From the NCBI GenBank assembly GCA_043804035.1, contig JAZDJJ010000041.1:1-18522 (forward strand): a stretch of 18,522 nt of DNA. The letters are read 5' to 3'. The notes beneath the pieces were generated by a model that was not told the origin of the DNA, searched no databases, and saw nothing but the letters and a program-made list of their open reading frames with translations. Source of the DNA: JAZDJJ01 sp043804035 (GTDB taxonomy: Bacteria > Bacteroidota > Bacteroidia > Palsa-948). Shown piece by piece: positions 7,045-14,257 of the stretch. The stretch's first letter is position 1; every line of letters begins with the position of its first letter. The position numbers and the translations under genes are program-made.

Positions 7045-8508
7045 ATGAAACAATACACTATTGATCCAATTACCCGCCTTGAAGGGCACGGCAAGATTGA
7101 AATTTTCACTACTGATGATGGTGATGTTGAAAATGTTTATTTCCAAGTACCTGAACTCAGGGGCTTTGAAAAATTTTGCGAAGGTCGCAATGTAGAAGAA
7201 CTTCCACAGATAGTTACTAAAATATGTGGCGTATGTCCGGGCTGTCATCACATGGCTTCCGGCAAAGCCGTTGACGCCGTGTTTGGCGTTCAACCAACGG
7301 TTACTGCTAAAAAAATCAGAGAACTGTTTTATATGGCTCATTATGTTCATAGTCATATTGCCCATTTTTATGCTCTCGCTGCTCCCGACTTTGTCGTTGG
7401 TCCTACGGCTGACCCTGCTGAAAGAAATGTACTTGGTGTCATCGCAAAAGTAGGCGTGGAAATCGGTACAGAAGTATTAAAACAACGTCGTATTGCTCAA
7501 GAAATACAGGCATTGCTTGGTGGTCATCAAACACATGTGATGCTTAATATTCCCGGTGGTGTGAGAAAAGGATTGAATGAAGAACAAAGAAAAGATATTG
7601 TAAAAAAAGCTGAGGGCTTTGTTGAATTTGCCAAGTTCTCAATGAAAATATTTAATGATGTTGTTCTTGCAAACAAAACTTATGTAGATATTATTTTGAA
7701 CGGTCCTTACAATTTGAAATTATATTCAATGGGACTCGTTGACGAAAACAATAAAGTAAATTTTTATGATGGCAAAGTCCGTGTCGTTGACTTAGATGGA
7801 AAAGAACATTGCAAATATGCTCCTAACGATTACAAAGAATTTGTTGCAGAAAGAGTTGAACCATGGACATATCTTAAATTTCCTTATCTGAAAAAAGTGG
7901 GATGGAAGGGCTTTGTTGAAGGAAACGATTCGGGTATTTATCATGCAACACCACTTGCACGGCTTAATGCTGCTGACGGTATGGCTACACCTATTGCACA
8001 GGAAGAATATGAAAGAATGTATAAAACACTTGGTGGCAAACCCGTTCATGCTACACTCGCAATGCACTGGGCACGATTAGTTGAACTCATTTACGCTGCC
8101 GAATATTGTCTCATCCTTGCAAAAGATACTGAAATTACAAACCCTGACTTACGTGCTAAACTTGGTGATATTCCCGGCGAAGGCGTTGGTATTGTAGAAG
8201 CACAACGCGGTACTCTCACTCATCATTACTGGACAGACAAAAGAGGTATTGTTACTAAAGTAAACATTATTGTTGGAACTACTAATAATAATGCAGCAAT
8301 TACAATGTCTATCAAAAAAGCAGCACAAGGATTAATTAAAAAAGGTGTAACGGTTGACCAAGGTATTCTCAATATGGTTGAAATGGCTTTCCGTGCTTAC
8401 GATCCTTGCTTCTCTTGTGCTACACATAGTTTGCCAGGACAAATGCCGATGATTGTTAATTTCCGCAACTTGAATGGAGATATTCTTCGTTCAATAAAGA
8501 GGGACTAA
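7045..8508 (+). CDS. [NiFe] hydrogenase large (catalytic) subunit, cytoplasmic group 3 / Mvh-like
   Basis: This 487-residue subunit binds the NiFe(CN)2CO site that splits or forms H2. The N-terminal RLEGHGK motif (Glu13) is present. Motif L1 is KICGVCPGCHH with Cys61, Cys64 and His68; the first residue is Lys59 where most families have Arg. Motif L2 is DPCFSCATH with Cys455, Cys458 and His461. EAQRGTLTHH (Arg388) matches the conserved arginine loop usually written EAPRG. After His461 a 26-residue tail (SLPGQMP to KRD) remains, as expected for a precursor cleaved by a maturation endopeptidase, which is not encoded here. All four Ni-ligand cysteines are intact, so it should be a functional catalytic subunit. 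A terminator-like hairpin follows 17 bases after the stop. Confidence 0.9.
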   Translation: MKQYTIDPITRLEGHGKIEIFTTDDGDVENVYFQVPELRGFEKFCEGRNVEELPQIVTKICGVCPGCHHMASGKAVDAVFGVQPTVTAKKIRELFYMAHYVHSHIAHFYALAAPDFVVGPTADPAERNVLGVIAKVGVEIGTEVLKQRRIAQEIQALLGGHQTHVMLNIPGGVRKGLNEEQRKDIVKKAEGFVEFAKFSMKIFNDVVLANKTYVDIILNGPYNLKLYSMGLVDENNKVNFYDGKVRVVDLDGKEHCKYAPNDYKEFVAERVEPWTYLKFPYLKKVGWKGFVEGNDSGIYHATPLARLNAADGMATPIAQEEYERMYKTLGGKPVHATLAMHWARLVELIYAAEYCLILAKDTEITNPDLRAKLGDIPGEGVGIVEAQRGTLTHHYWTDKRGIVTKVNIIVGTTNNNAAITMSIKKAAQGLIKKGVTVDQGILNMVEMAFRAYDPCFSCATHSLPGQMPMIVNFRNLNGDILRSIKRD

Positions 8509-8525
8509 CAAAAGTCGGACTGTTA

Positions 8526-8573
8526 AAATCTGCTCTGTGCGAATTACTTCGTTGCGTGGAGATTTATTTTTTT
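8526..8573 (+). terminator. Rho-independent terminator-like hairpin after the hydrogenase genes
   Basis: AAATCT (8526-8531) pairs with AGATTT (8560-8565), with an inner CGAA-TTAC-TTCG stem-loop and an interior bulge between, followed by A and seven T (8567-8573). The position, 17 bases after the large-subunit stop, fits the end of the operon. The interior mismatches keep confidence moderate. Confidence 0.45.
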
Positions 8574-8698
8574 GTAGAGTGGCTATTCAGCAATCATTTT
8601 TCTCCAAATATTTTTTGATTATGCCAGACGTAATTTTTTTCTGCTGAACACTTTTATAAAAATTTCTTCTATAAATCTTTTTTGATTTGTTCGTCATA

Positions 8699-8713
8699 GC
8701 GGGATTGACCCGC
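8699..8713. repeat. Short hairpin GCGGG-ATTGA-CCCGC
   Basis: A perfect 5-bp stem with a 5-base loop, preceded by TCGTCATA. It stands out as GC-rich in AT-rich DNA and occupies the divergent centre of the first promoter block, so it looks like an inserted dispersed repeat. Confidence 0.5.
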
Positions 8714-8744
8714 CACCTCAATAAATTATCTCCTTAGTTCGTCA

Positions 8745-8774
8745 TTGTGTAATTGAAAATTTTATGTAAGGTTG
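8745..8774 (+). promoter_or_regulatory. Upstream icmF promoter candidate (TTG-N19-TAAGGTTG)
   Basis: TTG at 8745-8747 and TAAGGTTG at 8767-8774 are 19 bases apart. The -7 box has one mismatch to TANNTTTG. The intervening TAATTGAAAATTTTATG is the block shared with 3593-3609 and 8921-8937. Confidence 0.4.
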
Positions 8775-8782
8775 AGTTTTGT

Positions 8783-8814
8783 TTTACACAATCGCATTTT
8801 GACTTTACACAATC
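8783..8814 (+). promoter_or_regulatory. Paired direct repeats TTTACACAATC, possible operator
   Basis: TTTACACAATC occurs at 8783-8793 and 8804-8814, 21 bases apart, which is two helical turns. The inverse core ATTGTGTAA occurs at 8744-8752, inside the upstream promoter. The arrangement, just downstream of one promoter and upstream of the other, suits binding of a regulator, but no regulator can be named. Confidence 0.35.
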
Positions 8815-8884
8815 ATAAAATAAAGTTACTATATTTCTTCTATAAATCCTTTTTGATTTTTATCCCGTTTTGGTATTTGAGCAT

Positions 8885-8910
8885 CGGACATTGAGCTTGC
8901 CGAAATGCCG
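8885..8910. repeat. Short hairpin in the second promoter block
   Basis: CGGACATT (8885-8892) pairs with AATGCCG (8904-8910), one base bulged, around a loop containing GAGCTTGCCG. It occupies the divergent centre of the second promoter block, matching the position of the other hairpin in the first. Confidence 0.4.
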
Positions 8911-8916
8911 AAAATA

Positions 8917-8945
8917 TGTGTAATTGAAAACTTTATGTACGTTTG
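8917..8945 (+). promoter_or_regulatory. Proximal icmF promoter candidate (TACGTTTG)
   Basis: TACGTTTG at 8938-8945 is a full -7 match preceded by TAATTGAAAACTTTATG. At the -33 position the base triplet is ATG rather than TTG. Transcription would start about 8950, which leaves a leader of some 24 bases before the ATG at 8974 and excludes the in-frame ATG at 8905. Confidence 0.5.
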
Positions 8946-8973
8946 CAATCAATTACAGAAAATACCAAATAAA

Positions 8974-11900
8974 ATGCTACCCATTCCTCCATATATTCCA
9001 AAAAACAAAATCCGTATTATTACAGCTACTTCATTGTTTGACGGACACGATGCTTCCATCAACATCATACGAAGAATCATTCAAGCAAGCGGTGCAGAAG
9101 TGATTCATCTCGGACACGACAGAAGCGTGAAAGAAATTGTGGATTGTGCCATACAAGAAGATGCACACGCTATTACTATCAGTTCATATCAAGGTGGGCA
9201 TATGGAATTTTTTAAGTATATGCACGACCTGTTGCAGAAAGCGGATTGCGGACATATAAAAATTTTTGGTGGCGGTGGCGGAACAATTTTGCCCGATGAA
9301 ATAAAAGAACTTCAAGAATATGGAATCACCAGTATCTATTCTCCTGATGACGGGCGCGCAATGGGTTTGCAGGGAATGATAAATGATATGTTATCAAAAA
9401 TAGAAAGCAAATCCCAAAAGCACATCTCTACTTTTTCTCCACCTATCCAACACCACAAGTCGGGCAAGAAAGAAAGTATACCCGATAATGATAATAAATA
9501 TAAACACTTTAATACCAAAAACTGGAAGTCAATTGCAAATTGGATTTCGCTTGCAGAAAATAATCCGGAAAAATTTAAAAAAATATTTCCTGATTTAAAC
9601 CAGAATAATAATAGATCAGCAAAGTGTAAAGAGAAAGATGCTATTATCACTACACTAAATGATGAAAGAAGCGAAAAAAAAATTAGTGTTCCTGTATTAG
9701 GAATCACAGGAACTGGTGGTGCAGGAAAATCTTCTTTAATAGACGAATTGGTGAAAAGATTTTTGATGGACTTTCAAAATCCCGAAAAAAACATAACAGG
9801 CAAAACTATTGCTATAATTTCTGCTGACCCATCAAAAAGAAAAACCGGAGGCGCACTCCTCGGCGACAGAATCAGAATGAATTCCATTTCAAACGACCGT
9901 GTGTATATGCGCTCTCTCGCAATCCGTCAAAATAATTTTGCATTATCAAGATATGTGCAGGAAGCAGTGAATGTGGTGAAAGCGGCAGGATATGATTTGA
10001 TAATATTAGAAACATCGGGCATTGGACAAAGCGACACTACTATTATTGATCACTGCGATGTTTCGCTCTATGTGATGACTCCCGAATATGGTGCAGCAAC
10101 ACAGTTGGAAAAAATTGATATGCTTGATTTTGCCGACATTATTGTTATCAACAAATCCGATAAGCGAGGAGCAGAAGATGCCTTGCGTGATGTGCGGAAA
10201 CAATTCAAACGCAACCATAAATTATTCAATCTTGCAGATGAAAAACTTTCGGTGTTCGGCACAATTGCATCGCAGTTCAACGACCCGGGAATGAACATGC
10301 TCTACAAAGCAGTGATAGAAAAAATAAATGAGAAGTGTGGCACGGATTTCAAATCTCTACTACAAACAACCGATGAGATGAGTAAAAAACTTTTCATCAT
10401 TCCTCCTGCGAGAATTCGTTATCTCTCCGAAATTTCAGAAAACAATTACAGTTATGATAAATGGGCGAAAGAACAATGCATCATCGCAAATAAATTGTAC
10501 GCATTTGATTCCACTATTCAGTATTTGATAAAATCAAAAATTGATGACAAAGACATTATCATTAAAAAATTAAAAGCAGAATATTCCATCCTTGAACACA
10601 AACTTGATGGACACTGTAAAAAAATATTAGATGGTTGGCAGAAAAAATATAAACGATATAAAGACGAATTTTATTCTTTCAAAGTTCGCGACAAGGAAAT
10701 CAAAATTAAGACGCACACCGAAAGTTTGTCGCATACACAAATTCCAAAGATTGCTATTCCGCATTATGAAATGTGGGGAGATATTCTTAAATGGGTTCTT
10801 CAGGAAAATGTTCCGGGAGAATTTCCATATACTGCTGGTGTTTATCCGTTTAAGCGCACAGAAGAAGACCCGACAAGAATGTTTGCTGGCGAAGGCGGTC
10901 CTGAAAGAACTAACAAAAGATTCCATTATGTTTCACTTGGAATGCCTGCCAAACGGCTTTCCACTGCATTTGACAGTGTAACACTTTATGGACGCGATCC
11001 TAATTATCGTCCCGATATTTACGGCAAAATTGGAAACTCAGGCGTTTCTATCTGCTGTCTGGATGACGCGAAAAAATTATACAGCGGTTTCAATCTCGCT
11101 GACCCGAAGACATCCGTTTCAATGACCATTAATGGACCTGCTCCGACTATGACTGCGTTTTTTATGAATGCAGCAATTGACCAGCAATGTGAAATTTATA
11201 TCAAGAAAAACGGATTAGAGAAAGAGGTAGAAAAAAAGATTGAAGAAATTTTTAAAAAGAAAAAAGTAACACGTCCGCAATATCAATCAGAGAAAAAAAA
11301 TATTGCATCTCTACCCGAAGGAAATGACGGGTTGGGATTAATGCTTCTCGGAGTTACAGGCGACCAGATTTTAGAAAAAAATATTTATGAAAAAATAAAA
11401 GCCGATACAATTTGCAAAGTACGTGGAACAGTGCAGGCAGATATTCTGAAAGAAGACCAGGCGCAAAACACTTGCATCTTCTCCACTGAATTTGCACTGC
11501 GTATGATGGGCGATGTACAGGAGTATTTTATTAAGAACAACATCCGGAATTTTTATTCTGTTTCTATTAGCGGATATCATATTGCCGAAGCTGGCGCAAA
11601 TCCGATTACACAATTGGCATTCACGCTTGCAAACGGTTTCACCTATGTAGAATGTTATTTAAGTCGTGGAATGAAGATTGACGATTTTGCTCCGAATCTT
11701 TCTTTCTTTTTCTCCAATGGCATTGACCCTGAGTACGCAGTAATTGGTAGAGTAGCACGTAGAATTTGGGCGAAAGCAATGAAAAATAAATACAAAGCAA
11801 ATGAACGTTCTCAAATGTTAAAGTATCACATTCAAACTTCGGGGCGTTCGCTTCACGCGCAGGAAATAGATTTCAATGATATACGTACAACATTGCAAGC

Positions 11901-12522
11901 GCTCTATGCAATTTATGATAACTGCAATTCGCTTCACACCAACGCTTACGATGAAGCAATTACAACTCCCACCGAAGAATCGGTTCGCAGAGCAATGGCG
12001 ATTCAACTTATCATCAATAAAGAATTGGGCTTGGCAAAAAATGAAAATCCTTTGCAAGGTTCGTTCATCATTGAAGAGTTGACTGACTTGGTGGAGGAAG
12101 CTGTGCTCAGAGAATTTGACAAAATTACTGAACGTGGTGGAGTTCTTGGCGCAATGGAAACAATGTACCAACGTGGAAAAATACAGGAAGAAAGTTTGTA
12201 TTACGAAACATTAAAAAATACCGGAGAATTTCCGATTATCGGTGTGAATACTTATCTCTCATCAAAAGGTTCTCCGACTATTTTGCCAAAAGAAGTCATC
12301 CGTGCAACGAAAGAAGAAAAAGAATATCAAATCAAAATGCTGGAGCAATTGCACAAAGGCAATGCAGATAAATCATCCAAACTTCTTTGTGAACTTCAAC
12401 TTACTGCCATTCGTAATAAAAATGTTTTTGAATCACTGATGGAAGTGGCAAAATACTGTTCACTGGAACAAGTTACGAATGCGCTGTTTGAAGTGGGAGG
12501 GCAGTACAGAAGGAATATGTAA
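8974..12522 (+). CDS. icmF: Fused isobutyryl-CoA mutase (IcmF)
   Basis: IcmF interconverts isobutyryl-CoA and n-butyryl-CoA with coenzyme B12, and carries its own G-protein chaperone. The domain order is visible: an N-terminal B12-binding domain (about 1-130) with DGHD (His25, lower cobalt ligand), SSYQGGH and FGGGGGTI; a lysine- and asparagine-rich linker of about 100 residues; a MeaB-like GTPase with P-loop GTGGAGKS (246-253), ETSGIGQSD and NKSD (393-396); then a helical linker and a mutase barrel from about residue 590 ([31 protein letters not shown]). Phe626 and Gln831 stand where methylmalonyl-CoA mutase has Tyr89 and Arg207, the known IcmF signature. At 1182 residues it is somewhat long for the family. 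The start at 8974 ([14 protein letters not shown]) is preferred over 8905 because a -7 box overlaps the upstream segment. Confidence 0.93.
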   Translation: MLPIPPYIPKNKIRIITATSLFDGHDASINIIRRIIQASGAEVIHLGHDRSVKEIVDCAIQEDAHAITISSYQGGHMEFFKYMHDLLQKADCGHIKIFGGGGGTILPDEIKELQEYGITSIYSPDDGRAMGLQGMINDMLSKIESKSQKHISTFSPPIQHHKSGKKESIPDNDNKYKHFNTKNWKSIANWISLAENNPEKFKKIFPDLNQNNNRSAKCKEKDAIITTLNDERSEKKISVPVLGITGTGGAGKSSLIDELVKRFLMDFQNPEKNITGKTIAIISADPSKRKTGGALLGDRIRMNSISNDRVYMRSLAIRQNNFALSRYVQEAVNVVKAAGYDLIILETSGIGQSDTTIIDHCDVSLYVMTPEYGAATQLEKIDMLDFADIIVINKSDKRGAEDALRDVRKQFKRNHKLFNLADEKLSVFGTIASQFNDPGMNMLYKAVIEKINEKCGTDFKSLLQTTDEMSKKLFIIPPARIRYLSEISENNYSYDKWAKEQCIIANKLYAFDSTIQYLIKSKIDDKDIIIKKLKAEYSILEHKLDGHCKKILDGWQKKYKRYKDEFYSFKVRDKEIKIKTHTESLSHTQIPKIAIPHYEMWGDILKWVLQENVPGEFPYTAGVYPFKRTEEDPTRMFAGEGGPERTNKRFHYVSLGMPAKRLSTAFDSVTLYGRDPNYRPDIYGKIGNSGVSICCLDDAKKLYSGFNLADPKTSVSMTINGPAPTMTAFFMNAAIDQQCEIYIKKNGLEKEVEKKIEEIFKKKKVTRPQYQSEKKNIASLPEGNDGLGLMLLGVTGDQILEKNIYEKIKADTICKVRGTVQADILKEDQAQNTCIFSTEFALRMMGDVQEYFIKNNIRNFYSVSISGYHIAEAGANPITQLAFTLANGFTYVECYLSRGMKIDDFAPNLSFFFSNGIDPEYAVIGRVARRIWAKAMKNKYKANERSQMLKYHIQTSGRSLHAQEIDFNDIRTTLQALYAIYDNCNSLHTNAYDEAITTPTEESVRRAMAIQLIINKELGLAKNENPLQGSFIIEELTDLVEEAVLREFDKITERGGVLGAMETMYQRGKIQEESLYYETLKNTGEFPIIGVNTYLSSKGSPTILPKEVIRATKEEKEYQIKMLEQLHKGNADKSSKLLCELQLTAIRNKNVFESLMEVAKYCSLEQVTNALFEVGGQYRRNM

Positions 12523-12592
12523 AATAAAATCTTTCTATAAAAATATTGATAAAGAGAAACGAGGGGGCGAAGAATTAAGAGAGAGAAGAATC

Positions 12593-12669
<77 letters not shown>

Positions 12670-12688
12670 CTTTCTTAATTTTGAATTG

Positions 12689-12696
12689 CAAATTTA
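12689..12696 (-). promoter_or_regulatory. -7 box for the tRNA gene
   Basis: Read on the minus strand, the site is TAAATTTG, a full TANNTTTG match, 20 bases before the tRNA 5' end. No TTG is found at the usual distance. The tRNA may therefore have its own promoter despite following the epimerase gene closely. Confidence 0.4.
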
Positions 12697-12710
12697 ATCA
12701 ACCTGTGAAA

Positions 12711-13112
12711 CTATTTTATTTCCTGACACAATTCTATCAGCACATCATTCGTATTTTGGGGATGCAAAAAGCAGATGAGTTTATTATCAGCGCCTTTTTG
12801 CGGCTCTTTGTTTAAGAGGATGAATCCAATATTTTCTAAACGATTTATTTCTTCCTGTAAATTTTCTACTTCAAATGCAATATGATGAATACCCTCACCT
12901 CGCTTCTCAATGAACTTAGCGATAGGACTATTATTATTCGTTGCTTCCAGCAATTCTATTTTTGTTTCTCCAATCTGAAAAAAAGAAATAGTTACTCCTG
13001 CACTCTCAACTTTTTCCGACTTGTGAAAATTTTTATCTAAAAGTTTTGAGAACAATGCATTTGCTGATTTAAGATTCTTTACTGCTATTCCTATGTGCTC
13101 CACTTTTTTCAT
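12711..13112 (-). CDS. mce: Methylmalonyl-CoA epimerase
   Basis: This small cytoplasmic VOC-fold metalloenzyme interconverts (R)- and (S)-methylmalonyl-CoA, supplying the isomer used by the B12 mutase. The 133-residue product matches the usual family length. Two beta-alpha-beta-beta-beta modules are visible, starting KKVEHIGIAVKNL and EGIHHIAFEVENL. The likely metal ligands are His6, Glu53 (KIELLEAT), His77 and Glu127 (VLIELCQ). The ATG at 13112 gives MKKVEHIG, the common family start; in-frame ATGs at 13118 and 13145 would add residues atypical of the family. It lies 70 bases after the secreted-protein gene and 41 bases before the tRNA, all on the minus strand, and is convergent with icmF. 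Its own mutase (MutA/MutB) is not in the window. Confidence 0.92.
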   Translation of the reverse strand: MKKVEHIGIAVKNLKSANALFSKLLDKNFHKSEKVESAGVTISFFQIGETKIELLEATNNNSPIAKFIEKRGEGIHHIAFEVENLQEEINRLENIGFILLNKEPQKGADNKLICFLHPQNTNDVLIELCQEIK

Positions 13113-13182
13113 AAGCATAAATAAAAAATAATGAAAGGAAATCAATTCTCAGATTGTATTGGAGAGAAATTTAGAAGGGCTC

Positions 13183-13974
13183 TTATTTTTTTATGAACTC
13201 AGCAGTTTTATTATCGTAATTCAGATAGTAAACACCTTTAATAAATGTTCCGCAATCCACTATCTTGCCAAATCCTTTCCTTACAATATTACCGTACTGG
13301 TCATAAATTTCATAGAGTGTTTCGGTGGAAAATGTAATTTCTTTAGATACTTTTACCGGAGTAAAAGTTACTTCCGAAATAGTTGACAAAAATTTAACCG
13401 GCTTGGAATATCTTGGTTGGCTAGTATAATCCACTTGCTTGATACGTATCTGGTTTTCTCCGAAATGCAATGTGGTTATTTTGAAAATGTATTCGTTATT
13501 ATCGCCAATGCCTTTACCTTCAATTTCTCCAACCTTCACCCATTTGTTCCATCGGTATTGTTCAATAACGAAAGGGAGTTTTCCTGTTTCATTTTTCGTA
13601 TTCCAATTAAGAATTCCTTCATTATCTAATTTCATGGAAATAATTTCGAAAGTACTTTTCGGCTTCAGCACTTCAGGATTTAATACTTTCGGTTTGCAAT
13701 CGTCTTTGTGGGTAATCTTAACGGAAATTTTATCACCTATTTTAAATTGATAATTCATAAAATCAATTTCAAAAGCACTAGAGTTAATTTCATCGGTGGT
13801 AATCTGTCCATTCACCTCTACTTTTTGAACACAAAAACCAACCCCTGTGCCGGCAAAAGGATTCTGGACATACAGATTTTTTCCCTGATAGTTTCCTTCC
13901 AAGATAATATTTCCGGCAAAAGAAACTATAGAAATAAATAAAAGACCGGCGAAAAGTAAAATATTTTTTTTCAT
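13183..13974 (-). CDS. Secreted protein with type IX secretion-like C-terminal domain
   Basis: The 263-residue product starts MKKNILLFAGLLFISIVSFA, a clear signal peptide. The mature part opens NIILEGNYQGKNLYVQNPFA and looks entirely beta-stranded, with sandwich-like repeats through about residue 200. The last 60 residues (TFSTETLYEIYDQYGNIVRK ... GVYYLNYDNK ... FIKK) have the pattern of a type A C-terminal sorting domain: a Y-x-x-Y-G-N turn, G-x-Y-Y-L and a basic end. It is therefore likely exported and possibly attached to the cell surface by the type IX system. The ATG at 13974 is chosen because the TTG at 13989 only adds five residues ahead of the signal peptide. I recognise it as a conserved Bacteroidota protein without a known role. 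Confidence 0.75.
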   Translation of the reverse strand: MKKNILLFAGLLFISIVSFAGNIILEGNYQGKNLYVQNPFAGTGVGFCVQKVEVNGQITTDEINSSAFEIDFMNYQFKIGDKISVKITHKDDCKPKVLNPEVLKPKSTFEIISMKLDNEGILNWNTKNETGKLPFVIEQYRWNKWVKVGEIEGKGIGDNNEYIFKITTLHFGENQIRIKQVDYTSQPRYSKPVKFLSTISEVTFTPVKVSKEITFSTETLYEIYDQYGNIVRKGFGKIVDCGTFIKGVYYLNYDNKTAEFIKK

Positions 13975-14059
13975 TCTGTTTTTGTTCAATAATTTTTGGA
14001 CTACAATAATAAAAAATTATTTCTATTCAATAAAATGAAACATTCCCTTTTTAGTTCCG

Positions 14060-14087
14060 CAAATATAATACTTTATTGAAAACACAA
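14060..14087 (-). promoter_or_regulatory. Promoter for the secreted-protein gene (TTG-N17-TATATTTG)
   Basis: On the minus strand, TTG (14085-14087) and TATATTTG (14060-14067) are 17 bases apart, a full match to the phylum consensus. Transcription would start near 14053, about 80 bases before the ATG at 13974. It may drive the secreted protein, epimerase and tRNA together. Confidence 0.55.
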
Positions 14088-14257
14088 CTTCTTTCAAAAA
14101 TATTTTTTAATCTGATTTGAAGCAATAATTTGTATTTTCAAATAAATTGAACTTCCGCATCTTATTTATTTCCCGCAGATTTAATAAATACAAAATTGCG
14201 CAGATTTGTTTTTCACTCGTATTGAGTTTGCAGAAGTTCTATAAATGTAATTTATTT

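Larger units (their letters stand above)
8662..8945 (+). repeat. Two related promoter blocks offset by 171 bp
   Basis: The 27-base sequence at 8662-8688 (starting ATTTCTTCTATAAATC) recurs at 8833-8859 with one mismatch. The 29-base sequence at 8746-8774 (starting TGTGTAATTGAAAA) recurs at 8917-8945 with three mismatches. Both pairs have the same 171-base offset, yet the 57 bases between the two conserved parts differ in the two copies and each holds its own hairpin. Confidence 0.7.
8509..8973 (+). other. Regulatory and repeat-rich gap between hydrogenase and icmF
   Basis: No gene is seen in this 465-base gap. It contains a terminator-like hairpin (8526-8573), two related promoter blocks offset by exactly 171 bp (8662-8774 and 8833-8945), a GCGGG-ATTGA-CCCGC hairpin (8699-8713), two direct copies of TTTACACAATC (8783-8793 and 8804-8814), and a second short hairpin (8885-8910). 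Confidence 0.7.

Noticed and set aside
13159..13941. Several plus-strand open frames over the secreted-protein gene
   Set aside because: They are mutually overlapping shadows with no motifs, while the minus-strand frame has a signal peptide, a full-length fold and a matching promoter.
14147..14257. Extended N-terminus of RecJ from a TTG start
   Set aside because: The 37 additional residues do not resemble RecJ, and the ATG at 14258 gives a normal family start.
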